Shown one piece after another: positions 17,596 to 26,108 of a stretch of DNA of 64,000 nt (position 1 is its first letter; each line of letters begins with the position of its first letter). The notes under the pieces are model-generated. The model was not told the DNA's origin. It ran no database searches and saw nothing but the letters and a program-made list of their open reading frames with translations. Source of the stretch: Rhodococcoides kroppenstedtii (GTDB lineage: Bacteria; Actinomycetota; Actinomycetes; Mycobacteriales; Mycobacteriaceae); the NCBI RefSeq assembly GCF_900111805.1, contig NZ_FOJN01000011.1, positions 1 through 64,000 on the forward strand, in the 5' to 3' direction. A program made the position numbers and the translations under genes.

Positions 17596-18705
17596 TTACG
17601 TCGTCCACCACCGGCGACCCGGTTGCGGCCGGATCAGATCCACGCGCTGGCCCACCATCGGAACCACCACGGGCGTCGACACCGGGTCCGCCGCGGCAAG
17701 CAGCCGCTCCACCGGCTCGGCCCAGGAGTGGAACGCCAGGTCGAACGTGCCCCAGTGGACGGGGAGAAGGACACCGACGTCCGATCGACCGCCCTGAAGG
17801 TCTGCGTGCGCCCGGACGGCCTCCTCGGGGTTCATGTGGATGTCCGGCCACCGCACGTCGTACGCACCGATGGGCAGGAGCGTGAGATCGAACGGTCCGA
17901 GGCGGGATCCGATGTCGCCGAACGCCTCGGTGTACCCGGTGTCCCCACCGAAGAACGCGCGATGCTCGGGACCGACCACCGACCACGACGCCCACTGGGT
18001 GGTGTCGCGCGCGAAGGTGCGGCCGGAGAAGTGCCGGGCCTCGAGACAGGTGATGCGCAGCCCGGCGACTGCACTGCCGTCGTTCCAGTCCAGTTCGACG
18101 ATCCGGTCCTCCGGCACCGCCCACCGCCGCAGGTGCGCGCCCACGCCCAGGGGAACCAGGAACGGCGCCTGCTGGGTTCGGACCAGCGTGGTGACGGTGT
18201 CGCGGTCCAGGTGGTCGTAGTGGTCGTGGGAGATCAGGATCGCGTCGATCGGGGGAAGCGCTTCGAGCGCAACGGGAACGGGATGCAGACGCGAGGGTCC
18301 CACCACGCGCGACGGGGACACGCGGCGACTCCACACCGGATCGGTCAGCACGCGGCGGCCGTCGATCTCGACGATCACCGACGAGTGCCCGAACCAGGTG
18401 GCCGCGAGATCCGCGGCGTCGGCCGGTGCGAGCGGGGTGGCCAGTGGGACCGGACGCGGAGGCTTGCCGCGATCGCCGCGACGCAGCATCGCCATGCCGA
18501 TGCTCGCCTGCTCGGCCGGATCGACGACGGACGCGGGCGCGGTGTTGTGGAATCTGCCGTCCCGATAGTGGGACGACGCGGCCGCGTAGGGCCGCACCGC
18601 CGCCCGGCTCGCCCCGAGCGACGACGGCACTCCCCGCGCCGCCGATGCCACCCATGCCGCGCCTGCCGCCGCCACCGCGGCGGCCACGGCCGTTGCGATC
18701 CTCAC
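17596..18705 (-). CDS. MBL-fold metallo-hydrolase, NAPE-PLD/Rv0906-like
   Basis: A 369-residue protein with an N-terminal hydrophobic signal or anchor (VAAAVAAAGAAWVASAARG) and a metallo-beta-lactamase domain. The metal motif HDHYDH is at 160-165, with further ligands in GGDTGYTEAF and PVHWGTFDLAFHSW. This pattern is that of the N-acyl-phosphatidylethanolamine phospholipase D-like group, and the gene order with EchA6 matches M. tuberculosis Rv0905-Rv0906. The protein probably acts on a lipid phosphodiester at the cell envelope; the substrate is unproven. GTG start with a GGGGAGG ribosome site six bases away. Confidence 0.9.
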   Translation of the reverse strand: MRIATAVAAAVAAAGAAWVASAARGVPSSLGASRAAVRPYAAASSHYRDGRFHNTAPASVVDPAEQASIGMAMLRRGDRGKPPRPVPLATPLAPADAADLAATWFGHSSVIVEIDGRRVLTDPVWSRRVSPSRVVGPSRLHPVPVALEALPPIDAILISHDHYDHLDRDTVTTLVRTQQAPFLVPLGVGAHLRRWAVPEDRIVELDWNDGSAVAGLRITCLEARHFSGRTFARDTTQWASWSVVGPEHRAFFGGDTGYTEAFGDIGSRLGPFDLTLLPIGAYDVRWPDIHMNPEEAVRAHADLQGGRSDVGVLLPVHWGTFDLAFHSWAEPVERLLAAADPVSTPVVVPMVGQRVDLIRPQPGRRWWTT

Positions 18706-18708
18706 CTG

Positions 18709-19440
18709 CTACCTCCCCTGGAACACCGGGTCGCGCTTCTCCCGACGTGCGGTGCGCGCCTCGACGGCGTCCTCGCTGGCCCAGGCGGCCCGATACGCCT
18801 CCTGCTGGGCCTCGGTGTCCGGGGCGCGGGTGCCGTCGTCGTTGAACACGAGCTTGAGGTGCCGCAGCGACAGCGGCGCGAGGGTCGCGATGCGGTCGGC
18901 CCACTCCTGCGCGTCGCTCGGCTCGCCGAGGCGGTTGGCGAGTCCGCAGGCCAGGGCCTCCTCCGCGGTGAGCCGCTCCGCCCCCAGGAGCACGGTGCGC
19001 GCCGGGCCTCCGCCGGCCAGCGACGTCAACCGGCGCACCGTCCAGGAATCGACCGCGATCGCGAGCCGGGTGGAGGGAATCGCGAAGAACGCCGACGGCG
19101 ACACCACCCGCAGATCCGCCGCCAGTGCGAGTTGCGTGCCCGCGCCCACCGCCGGTCCGTTCACGGCCGCCACCACGGGAATCGGCAGCGTCTCGATCGA
19201 ACGGTGCAGCGCCACCAGTGCTTCCGGGAACTCGGTGGCGGCGATGTCCCCGCTCAGGTCCGCTCCGGCGCAGAAACTGCTGCCCTGACCGGTGATCACG
19301 ACGACACGGACCCCGTCCGCCGGCGCGGCTTCGACCGCCGCGCGCAGTTCCCGGCACAGCTCGGCGTTCAAGGCGTTACGCCGCTCCGGCCGTTGCAACT
19401 CCACCGTCAGGACGCCTCCGCGCCGACTCGTTCCGATCAC
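18709..19440 (-). CDS. echA6: Enoyl-CoA hydratase-like protein, EchA6 type
   Basis: A 243-residue crotonase-fold protein, exactly the length of M. tuberculosis EchA6 and followed by the same neighbour. The oxyanion hole regions are present (GSSFCAGADLSGD; NGPAVGAGTQLALAADL). However, the two catalytic glutamates of true hydratases are missing: the first position is Gln (GTQLA) and the second lies in IPSTRL. EchA6 is known as a non-hydrating acyl-CoA carrier that feeds FAS-II in mycolate synthesis, and the same role is likely here. GTG start at 19440, only 29 bases from a divergent gene. Confidence 0.88.
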   Translation of the reverse strand: MIGTSRRGGVLTVELQRPERRNALNAELCRELRAAVEAAPADGVRVVVITGQGSSFCAGADLSGDIAATEFPEALVALHRSIETLPIPVVAAVNGPAVGAGTQLALAADLRVVSPSAFFAIPSTRLAIAVDSWTVRRLTSLAGGGPARTVLLGAERLTAEEALACGLANRLGEPSDAQEWADRIATLAPLSLRHLKLVFNDDGTRAPDTEAQQEAYRAAWASEDAVEARTARREKRDPVFQGR

Positions 19441-19469
19441 GTGCCGAACCTACCTGCTGTACTGAACGC

Positions 19470-20558
19470 ATGCAGGAGGCTGTGCGCGAGGTCGAGGTGG
19501 CGGTGATCGGCGCCGGGCAGGCAGGACTGTCGGCGTCGTACTTCCTGCACCGCGCGGGCCTGACCGGACCGGACGGCCACGTCGTCCTCGACGGCTCGCC
19601 GGGGCCGGGCGGGGCGTGGCAGTTCCGGTGGCCGTCCCTCACGCTGGCCACCGTCAACGGCGTGCACGACCTGCCCGGGCTGCCGTTCGCCGAGACGCTC
19701 GGCGAGCACGACGATCCCGCCGCCGTCCCCGCGTCCAAGGCGGTTCCCCACTACTACGCCGAGTACGAGCGACGGTTCGATCTGCCCGTCCGGCGGCCCG
19801 GCCGGGTGTCGGTGGTCTGCGAGCGCGGATCCCGCTACCGCGTCGAGGCCGAGGGTGGGGTGGTGTCGGCCCGCGGGCTGATCAACGCCACCGGAACGTG
19901 GGAGCACCCCTTCGTTCCCGTCTACCCGGGCGCGGCGACCTTCCGCGGACGCCAGCTGCACACCAAGGACTACGACACCGCCGAGGAGTTCGGCGGACAG
20001 CGCGTCGTCGTGGTCGGCGGGGGAATCTCGGCCGTCCAGCTGCTCGACGAGATCTCGCAGGTCGCCACCACCACGTGGGTCACCCGCCGCGAACCGCGGT
20101 TCACCGAGGGCGAGTTCGGCCCGGAGCAGGGGCGGGCCGCCGTCGCCCGGGTGGAGGAACGTGTGCGCGCCGGTCTGCCTCCCGGGTCCGTCGTGTCGGT
20201 GACAGGTCTGCTCCTCACCCCGGCACTGCGCGCGGCCCGTGATCGCGGTGCGCTGCAGCGGCTTCCGATGTTCGACGAGATCACGCCGACGGGGGTGCGG
20301 TGGGCCGACGGATCGACGCGCGACGCCGATGTCATCCTGTGGGCCACCGGGTTTCGCAGCGCGCTCGACCACCTGGCGCCGCTGCGACTCCGGGAACCCG
20401 GCGGGGGCATCGTGCTCGACGGGGCCGTGCCCACCCGCGTCGCCACGCGACCGACCGTCCATCTGATCGGCTACGGCCCCTCCGCGAGCACCATCGGCGC
20501 CAACCGCGCCGGACGGGTCGCCGTCCGAGAACTACTGACCGAGTTGGGGATTCGATGA
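19470..20558 (+). CDS. FAD/NAD(P)-dependent flavoprotein monooxygenase-like oxidoreductase
   Basis: A 362-residue flavoprotein with an FAD-binding GAGQAG motif at the N-terminus (VIGAGQAGLSASYF) and an NAD(P)-binding VVGGGISAVQLL near 190. The segments GPGGAWQFRWPSL and VILWATGFRSALDHL place it in the FMO/thioredoxin-reductase-like superfamily. The substrate is unknown. ATG at 19470 is 29 bases from the divergent echA6 start. Its stop overlaps the ABC-F start as ATGA. Confidence 0.86.
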   Translation: MQEAVREVEVAVIGAGQAGLSASYFLHRAGLTGPDGHVVLDGSPGPGGAWQFRWPSLTLATVNGVHDLPGLPFAETLGEHDDPAAVPASKAVPHYYAEYERRFDLPVRRPGRVSVVCERGSRYRVEAEGGVVSARGLINATGTWEHPFVPVYPGAATFRGRQLHTKDYDTAEEFGGQRVVVVGGGISAVQLLDEISQVATTTWVTRREPRFTEGEFGPEQGRAAVARVEERVRAGLPPGSVVSVTGLLLTPALRAARDRGALQRLPMFDEITPTGVRWADGSTRDADVILWATGFRSALDHLAPLRLREPGGGIVLDGAVPTRVATRPTVHLIGYGPSASTIGANRAGRVAVRELLTELGIR

Positions 20559-22189
20559 CCGCCGTTCTGCGCCTCGACGGACTGACCGCGTACCGCGGCG
20601 AGCGCACCCTGTTCTCGGGACTCGACCTGACCGTCGGACCGGGTCAGGTGGTCGGACTGGTCGGCGCCAACGGTGCCGGCAAGTCGACCCTGCTGACCAT
20701 CGCGGCGGGGGTGTCCGACGCCGAGTACGACGGCAGCGTCATCCTCACCCCGTCCGACGCCACGGTGGGCTACCTCGCCCAGGAACCGGGCACCGTTCCG
20801 GACGAGACGGTCGCGGCGTTCCTGCAGCGGCGCACCGGCGTTCGCGGCGCCGAGGATGCGATGAACGCCGCCGCCGACGCGCTGGGCAGCGGCGACGGCG
20901 AGGACACCTACACGCCCGCGCTGGAACGGTGGCTCGCGCTCGGCGGAGCCGACCTCGCCGAGCGGACGGACGCGGTGCTCGACGAACTGGGCCTCTCGGT
21001 GGACGTCGACGCGCCGATGGCCTCGCTCTCCGGCGGTCAGGCCGCTCGGGTGTCGCTCGCGGCGATCCTGCTCGCCCGCTACGACGTTCTCCTGCTCGAC
21101 GAGCCGACCAACGATCTCGACCTCGCAGGACTAGACCGGCTCGAGCGATTCGTGGCCGACGCACGGTGCGCCGTCATGATCGTCAGTCACGACCGAGAGT
21201 TCCTCGCCCGCGCCGTCACCGGCATCGTCGAACTCGATCTCGCCCAGCAGCGCATCGCGGTGTACGACGGCGGGTACGAGGCCTACCTCGTCGAACGCGC
21301 CGTCGCGCGTCGTCACGCCCGCGAGGAGTACGAGGCGTACGCGGACACGCGAGCGGGACTCGAGGAACGCGCACGCATGCAACGTAACTGGCTCGAGCAC
21401 GGCGTGCGCAACGCCCGTCGTAAAGCATCGGACAACGACAAGGCCGGACGCAAGGTCCGAGCCGAGTCGACCGAGAAGCAGGCGGCGAAAGCCCGTCAGA
21501 CCCAGCGCCGCATCGAGCGACTCGAGGTGGTGGAGGAGCCGCGCAAGGAATGGGAACTGCGGATGGAGATCGCCGCCGCGCCCCGCAGCGGATCCGTGGT
21601 GGCCACGCTGCGCGACGCGGTGGTCGCGCGTGATCGATTCCGGCTCGGGCCCATCACCGCGCAGATCGACGCCGGCGACCGCATCGTCGTCACGGGCGCG
21701 AACGGATCCGGGAAAACGACTCTGCTGCACCTCATTCTGGGGCGGGTGGCCCCGACGTCGGGCTCGGTGAGTCTCGGATCGGGTGTCGCGATCGGGGAGA
21801 TGGACCAGGCGCGGTCGGCCTTCGCCGGCGATCGGTCGGTGGCCGAGGTGCTCTCCGCCGCGGTGCCGGAGTGGCCGGACGCGGACGTCCGCACGCTCGT
21901 CGCCAAGTTCGGGTTGCGAGGCGATGCGGCGCTGCACCCGGCGCACACCCTCTCCCCCGGTCTGCGGACCCGGGCGAGCCTCGCCCTGCTGCAGGCGCGC
22001 GGGGTCAACCTGCTGGTGCTCGACGAGCCGACCAACCATCTGGACGTTCCCGCGATCGAGCAGCTCGAAGCGGCACTGGCGTCGTACGAGGGCACGCTGC
22101 TGCTGGTGACCCACGACCGTCGGATGCTGGACGCGGTGACCAGCACGCGGCGCTGGGTCGTCGACGAGGGGCAGCTGCGCGAGAACTGA
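20555..22189 (+). CDS. ABC-F family ATPase (Rv1473-like)
   Basis: A 544-residue soluble protein with two ABC domains and no membrane segment. These proteins act on the ribosome, in translation control or antibiotic protection, rather than in transport. Domain 1 has GANGAGKST and LSGGQAAR with LLDEPTNDLDLAG. A charged, Arg/Lys-rich linker (about 265-330) leads to domain 2 with GANGSGKTT and VLDEPTNHLD. The second signature reads LSPGLRTRAS instead of LSGGQ, as in the Rv1473-type subgroup. ATG overlaps the previous stop by 4 bases. Confidence 0.92.
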   Translation: MTAVLRLDGLTAYRGERTLFSGLDLTVGPGQVVGLVGANGAGKSTLLTIAAGVSDAEYDGSVILTPSDATVGYLAQEPGTVPDETVAAFLQRRTGVRGAEDAMNAAADALGSGDGEDTYTPALERWLALGGADLAERTDAVLDELGLSVDVDAPMASLSGGQAARVSLAAILLARYDVLLLDEPTNDLDLAGLDRLERFVADARCAVMIVSHDREFLARAVTGIVELDLAQQRIAVYDGGYEAYLVERAVARRHAREEYEAYADTRAGLEERARMQRNWLEHGVRNARRKASDNDKAGRKVRAESTEKQAAKARQTQRRIERLEVVEEPRKEWELRMEIAAAPRSGSVVATLRDAVVARDRFRLGPITAQIDAGDRIVVTGANGSGKTTLLHLILGRVAPTSGSVSLGSGVAIGEMDQARSAFAGDRSVAEVLSAAVPEWPDADVRTLVAKFGLRGDAALHPAHTLSPGLRTRASLALLQARGVNLLVLDEPTNHLDVPAIEQLEAALASYEGTLLLVTHDRRMLDAVTSTRRWVVDEGQLREN

Positions 22190-22206
22190 CCGTTTCGCCG
22201 CACTGG

Positions 22207-22242
22207 TTGACAAGTCGTTGTGTTTTTACAACACTTCGATAC
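22207..22242 (+). promoter_or_regulatory. Promoter with operator-like dyad before the XRE regulator
   Basis: TTGACA (22207-22212) is a perfect -35 match. It lies 36 bases before the A of the start codon, so the transcript is probably leaderless. Between them is GTTGT-gttttt-ACAAC (22217-22232), with an imperfect extension AAGTcGTTGT/ACAACACTT. The dyad covers the spacer and -10 area, the expected place for autoregulation by the small XRE protein. No strong TATAAT-like -10 is seen; AACACT or ACACTT near 22230 is the best candidate. Confidence 0.55.
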
Positions 22243-22527
22243 ATGAGCCCGGTCAAACGGGGAACAACCCTCCCCATTCACAACCGCATCGGCGTCCTGC
22301 GCGCCGAACGGCGCATGACGCGAGCGCAGCTGGCCGACCTGGTGGAGGTCAATCCCCAGACCGTCGGCGCGCTCGAGCGCGGTGATCACTACCCGAGCCT
22401 CGACCTCGCCCTGCGCATCTGCGACGTCTTCGACCTCCCCGTCGAAGCCGTCTTCTCCCGGACCGAGTTCGGCCCCCTGTCGGCCGAGGTCTATCGACGC
22501 CCGACCACGACGGAAGGTGACCGATGA
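22243..22527 (+). CDS. Small XRE-family (Cro/C1-type) transcriptional regulator
   Basis: A 94-residue DNA-binding protein with one helix-turn-helix (about 14-70): NRIGVLRAERRMTRAQLADL, then VEVNPQTVGALERGD and PSLDLALRICDVF. This is the YozG/SinR-like group often found at the head of ABC-2 exporter operons. It probably represses its own operon through the dyad in the promoter. ATG at 22243 gives a leaderless or near-leaderless start; the next gene overlaps it by 4 bases. Confidence 0.88.
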   Translation: MSPVKRGTTLPIHNRIGVLRAERRMTRAQLADLVEVNPQTVGALERGDHYPSLDLALRICDVFDLPVEAVFSRTEFGPLSAEVYRRPTTTEGDR

Positions 22528-23081
22528 GCGACACCGCGTTCGAGCGCTACCAGGCTAGACGCACTCGGAAGTACCTGCAGCGCCAGGAACAGACCGCACG
22601 CTGGCTGCCCGGGTGGCGAACGCACGCCCGGCGTCGGCTGCTCGTCGTCCTGCTGGGCGTCGTGTTCGCCGCCATGATCGCCGCGGGGGTGGCGACGGCA
22701 TTCGCCCCCGGCGCCGGTGTCCTGGCCTTCGCCGCACTGTGCGTCGTCTTCATCCCGGTGTGGACGACCCTGCAGATCGTCTCCGAGCGCGGAGACAGTC
22801 CCACCGGTGCACTCGACGAGCGAGAACTGGCTCAGCGCAACGAGGCTCGGTCCCTCGCCCTGACCGTCACCCAGACTCTCACCCTCGTCCCCACGTTCTA
22901 CCTCTACCTCGGATCGCAGTGGTCCTCGATGGACGGGACCACCCTGGCGGCCTCGGGCTCGATCCTCGTGCTCGCGTGCTTGATGATCGGCGGCTGCAGT
23001 GCCACCGCCGTGTTGGCGTGGACGCGACCCGATCCGGACCCCGAGGATGAATCGGACACCTATCGAAAGGGCACGGCATGA
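22524..23081 (+). CDS. Four-helix membrane protein in the XRE/ABC operon
   Basis: A 185-residue membrane protein with a basic cytoplasmic N-terminus (YQARRTRKYLQRQEQTARW) and four hydrophobic segments in two pairs, (LLVVLLGVVFAAMIAAGVAT, GAGVLAFAALCVVFIPVW) and (ALTVTQTLTLVPTFYLYLG, SGSILVLACLMIGGCSATAV). I recognise no named family. It lies between the regulator and the ATPase with 4-base overlaps on both sides. It may therefore be a sensor or subunit of the exporter. Confidence 0.75.
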   Translation: MSDTAFERYQARRTRKYLQRQEQTARWLPGWRTHARRRLLVVLLGVVFAAMIAAGVATAFAPGAGVLAFAALCVVFIPVWTTLQIVSERGDSPTGALDERELAQRNEARSLALTVTQTLTLVPTFYLYLGSQWSSMDGTTLAASGSILVLACLMIGGCSATAVLAWTRPDPDPEDESDTYRKGTA

Positions 23082-23974
23082 ACGGCTCCACCCTCGAGAT
23101 CGACGGACTGCGCAAACGTTACGGAGACACCGTGGCGCTCGACGGCGTCGGCTTCACCGTCCACCCCGGCGAGGTTTTCGGCTTCGTCGGCAGCAACGGC
23201 GCCGGCAAGACCACCACGATGCGCATCACCCTGGGCGTCCTCTCCGCCGACGCGGGCGAAGCTCGGATCGACGGGCGACCCATCGACCTCGAGGTGCGCC
23301 GCACCGTCGGCTACATGCCCGAAGAACGCGGTCTCTACCCGAAGATGAAGGTGGGCAACCAACTTCGGTACCTGGCCGAGCTGCACGGACTGTCCCGGTC
23401 CGACGCCACCGCGGCCGTTCAGCGGTGGACCGAGCGCCTCGGCATCGAGGGCCGCGTGAACGACACCGTCGACTCGCTGTCCCTCGGCAACCAGCAGCGC
23501 GTCCAGCTCGCCGCCGCCCTGGTCCACGACCCGGCCGTCCTCGTGCTCGACGAGCCCTTCTCCGGACTCGACCCTGTCGCCGTCGACACCATGAGCGACG
23601 TCCTGCTCGAGAAGGCGAACGCCGGTGTGCCCGTGCTGTTCTCCAGTCACCAACTCGACCTCGTACAGCGTCTCTGCCACCGCGTCGGCATCATCGGCGG
23701 CGGACGCATGAAGGCCGTCGGGCCCGTCGACGAACTGCGCGGCCGGGACGGCACCACCCTCACCGTCCACGCCCCGCACGCCCCGGCCGGCTGGGCCGAC
23801 CACCTGCCCGGCGTCACCACCGTCTCCCACGAAAACGGGCGCACCGCACTGGCACTCGGCGAGAACGCCGACGACCAGGCGATCCTCGCCGCCGCGCTCG
23901 CCACCGGACCCGTGCACGAATTTGCCCGCACCCTGCCCTCCCTCACCGATCTGTACCGAGAGGTCGTCGCATGA
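23078..23974 (+). CDS. ABC transporter ATP-binding protein (NatA-like)
   Basis: A 298-residue ATPase for an ABC-2 exporter. Walker A GSNGAGKTT, the DRA-type sequence GYMPEERGLYPKMKV, signature LSLGNQQRVQ and VLDEPFSGLDP are in order; a C-terminal DUF4162-like tail follows (TLTVHAPHAPAGWAD onward). The YMPEERGLYP element is typical of NatA/YhaQ-type ATPases, which pump out Na+ or toxic compounds. It pairs with the permease that follows (4-base overlap). Confidence 0.93.
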   Translation: MNGSTLEIDGLRKRYGDTVALDGVGFTVHPGEVFGFVGSNGAGKTTTMRITLGVLSADAGEARIDGRPIDLEVRRTVGYMPEERGLYPKMKVGNQLRYLAELHGLSRSDATAAVQRWTERLGIEGRVNDTVDSLSLGNQQRVQLAAALVHDPAVLVLDEPFSGLDPVAVDTMSDVLLEKANAGVPVLFSSHQLDLVQRLCHRVGIIGGGRMKAVGPVDELRGRDGTTLTVHAPHAPAGWADHLPGVTTVSHENGRTALALGENADDQAILAAALATGPVHEFARTLPSLTDLYREVVA

Positions 23975-25170
23975 ACGAGCAACTGTCGTCGGGCCGCGCG
24001 ATCGCCCTGGTCGCCCGTCGTGAATTCGACGTCCAGGTCCGCAAGAAGAGCTTCCTCGTCTCCAACGCCATCGTGCTGCTCGTCATCATCGGCGGCATCG
24101 TCGCCTTCTCCTTCTTCTCCGGTGGCGACGACGCCCCGGAGCGCACCCCCGTCGGCGTCGTCGGCACCACTGCCCTCGGCGACACCATCACCGCCGTCGG
24201 CGACCAACTCGGCACACCCGTCGACGTCCGCGCTCTGACCGACGCGGACGACGCCCGCACTCAGGTCGAGAACGGCTCCGTCGACGTCGCCGTCGTTCCC
24301 GGACAGGCCGGGGCCGTCACCGCCGTCACCAAGGAGGACGTGACCGGCGGCCTGAAGACGGTGCTGGACACCGCCGTCGCCACGCAGGCGCAGAACGACG
24401 CACTCACCGCCGAGGGCGTCGATCCTGCCACCGTGGCGAGAGCAGCCGCCGGAGCCACCGTCACCGTCGACGCGCTGAACCCGCCCGACGAGGACCGCGG
24501 CCAACGCCTCGCCCTCAGCTTCGTCGCCGTCATCCTGCTCTACACCCAGATCATCACCTTCGGCATGTACGTCGCCATGGGCGTGGTCGAGGAGAAGTCG
24601 TCCCGCGTGGTCGAACTGCTGCTCTCCACCGTGCGGCCGCTGCAGCTGTTGTGGGGCAAGGTGCTCGGCATCGGGGCCGTCGGCCTGGTCCAACTCGCCG
24701 CGTACGGTGCCGCGGGCCTGATCGCCGGCACCGCCACCGGAGTCCTCACCGTCACCGGCGCCGCCGTCGGCGTGTTCGTCTCCACCCTTGGCTGGTTCGT
24801 CCTCGGCTACGCGTTCTTCGCGGTGCTCTACGCCGCCGGTGGGTCCATGGTGTCCCGGCAGGAGGACGTCAACTCGACCACCATGCCGTTGCTGATCGTC
24901 ATCCTCGCCATGTTCTTCGCCGCCTTCACCTCCATCGACGACCCCTCCGGCACCCTGCCGACCGTGCTGTCCTGGATCCCGCCGTTCTCCGCCATCCTCA
25001 TGCCGCTCCGCATCGCCGCCGGGGTGGCCGAGCCCGTGCAGATCGTGGGCACCATCGCGCTGATGATCCTCGCGACCCTCCTTCTCGCCGTCGTTGCGGC
25101 GAAGGTCTACCAGCGCTCCATCCTGCGTATCGGGCGGACCGTGTCGTGGAAGGAAGCACTCGGGCGCTGA
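23971..25170 (+). CDS. ABC-2 permease (NatB-like)
   Basis: A 399-residue permease with an N-terminal membrane helix (NAIVLLVIIGGIVAFSFFSG), a long extracytoplasmic domain (about 50-180), and five or six helices in the C-terminal half starting near ILLYTQIITFGMYVAMGV. The motif VVEEKSSRVVELLLSTVRP is diagnostic of the NatB/YhaP family. With the preceding ATPase it forms a complete exporter. Substrate unknown; Na+ or a membrane-active compound is the family norm. Confidence 0.93.
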   Translation: MNEQLSSGRAIALVARREFDVQVRKKSFLVSNAIVLLVIIGGIVAFSFFSGGDDAPERTPVGVVGTTALGDTITAVGDQLGTPVDVRALTDADDARTQVENGSVDVAVVPGQAGAVTAVTKEDVTGGLKTVLDTAVATQAQNDALTAEGVDPATVARAAAGATVTVDALNPPDEDRGQRLALSFVAVILLYTQIITFGMYVAMGVVEEKSSRVVELLLSTVRPLQLLWGKVLGIGAVGLVQLAAYGAAGLIAGTATGVLTVTGAAVGVFVSTLGWFVLGYAFFAVLYAAGGSMVSRQEDVNSTTMPLLIVILAMFFAAFTSIDDPSGTLPTVLSWIPPFSAILMPLRIAAGVAEPVQIVGTIALMILATLLLAVVAAKVYQRSILRIGRTVSWKEALGR

Positions 25171-25352
25171 GCCGTGTGGTCGGGTCGCGGTCGGTGGTGC
25201 CGGCCGTGGTCCGGGTGGGGGTCCCGCGCAGGTTGCAGTCACCTTCACCGGTTGCAACCCGCGCACCTGACCACAACCCGCGCAGGTTCCCGCCACCCCC
25301 GGTGGCTGTGGTTCAGTCTCAGCAGGGCGCACCCGGCGCCCGGATCGGAGGC
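25171..25352. other. Intergenic region between exporter operon and amidotransferase
   Basis: 182 bases without a convincing gene. The string CCGCGCA followed by GGTT or CCTG occurs three times between about 25227 and 25290, making a short irregular repeat. The promoter of the amidotransferase/acetyltransferase pair must lie here, but no clear -35/-10 pair was seen. Confidence 0.4.
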
Positions 25353-26108
25353 ATGGTGGTGAGGCCCACCGTTCTCGTGGTGCAACCCGACCCGCGGGTC
25401 GGCCTCGACAGGTTCGAGGCGTGGCTGCGGCAGTCGGGGGTCGACCTCGACGTGGTGCGCCCCTGTGACGACGAGGTCGTCCCGGTGGTCGCGGAGCACG
25501 ACGGCATCATCGTGCTCGGCGGGTACATGAATGCCCTCGACGACGAGCACTACCCGTGGCTGACGAACATCCGCGCGCTGATCCGTGACGCCGCGGCGAC
25601 CGACGTTCCCACCCTGGGCATCTGCCTCGGTGGTCAACTGGTCGCGGACGCGCTCGGCGGGCAGGTGACGGTGGGCGACGGGCCGTCGGAGATCGGGGCG
25701 GTGCGGCTGGACCTGACCGACACCGACGACGATCCGCTGTTCTGCGAGTCGGGGCCGTCGATCCTCGTCGCCGAGCACCACTACGACCGCATCGCGCGAC
25801 TGCCCGACGGCGCCCAGCTACTGGCCTCGTCCGACCGGTACGAGAACCAGGCGTTCCGAGTGGGTCGGGCCGTGTGGGGGGTGCAGTTCCATCCGGAGGT
25901 CTCGCCCGGGCGCTTCGAGCGCTGGGTCGCGGACTCCCGCGCGGCGGCACCGGACGACGCGGACCGGCTTACTGCCGCGTTCGCGGACCTGGTGGCGCAC
26001 GACGCGCTGATCGAATCGGGTTCGGCGATCCTCGCGCGCCGGTTCGCCGACGTCGTGCGAGCACACCGGCGGACCCCGGCGGCCGCCATGATCGGAGCGG
26101 AGCGATGA
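25353..26108 (+). CDS. Type 1 glutamine amidotransferase (class I)
   Basis: A 251-residue class I amidotransferase domain with the nucleophile Cys91 in GICLGGQ, and the His and Glu of the triad in VQFHPEVSPGRF. It resembles GMP-synthase-like stand-alone glutaminases (YfeJ/GuaA-like) that may release ammonia from glutamine or gamma-glutamyl compounds. The start is uncertain: ATG at 25353 is only two bases from GGAG, while GTG at 25356 or 25359 has better spacing. Its stop overlaps the acetyltransferase start (ATGA). Confidence 0.87.
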   Translation: MVVRPTVLVVQPDPRVGLDRFEAWLRQSGVDLDVVRPCDDEVVPVVAEHDGIIVLGGYMNALDDEHYPWLTNIRALIRDAAATDVPTLGICLGGQLVADALGGQVTVGDGPSEIGAVRLDLTDTDDDPLFCESGPSILVAEHHYDRIARLPDGAQLLASSDRYENQAFRVGRAVWGVQFHPEVSPGRFERWVADSRAAAPDDADRLTAAFADLVAHDALIESGSAILARRFADVVRAHRRTPAAAMIGAER

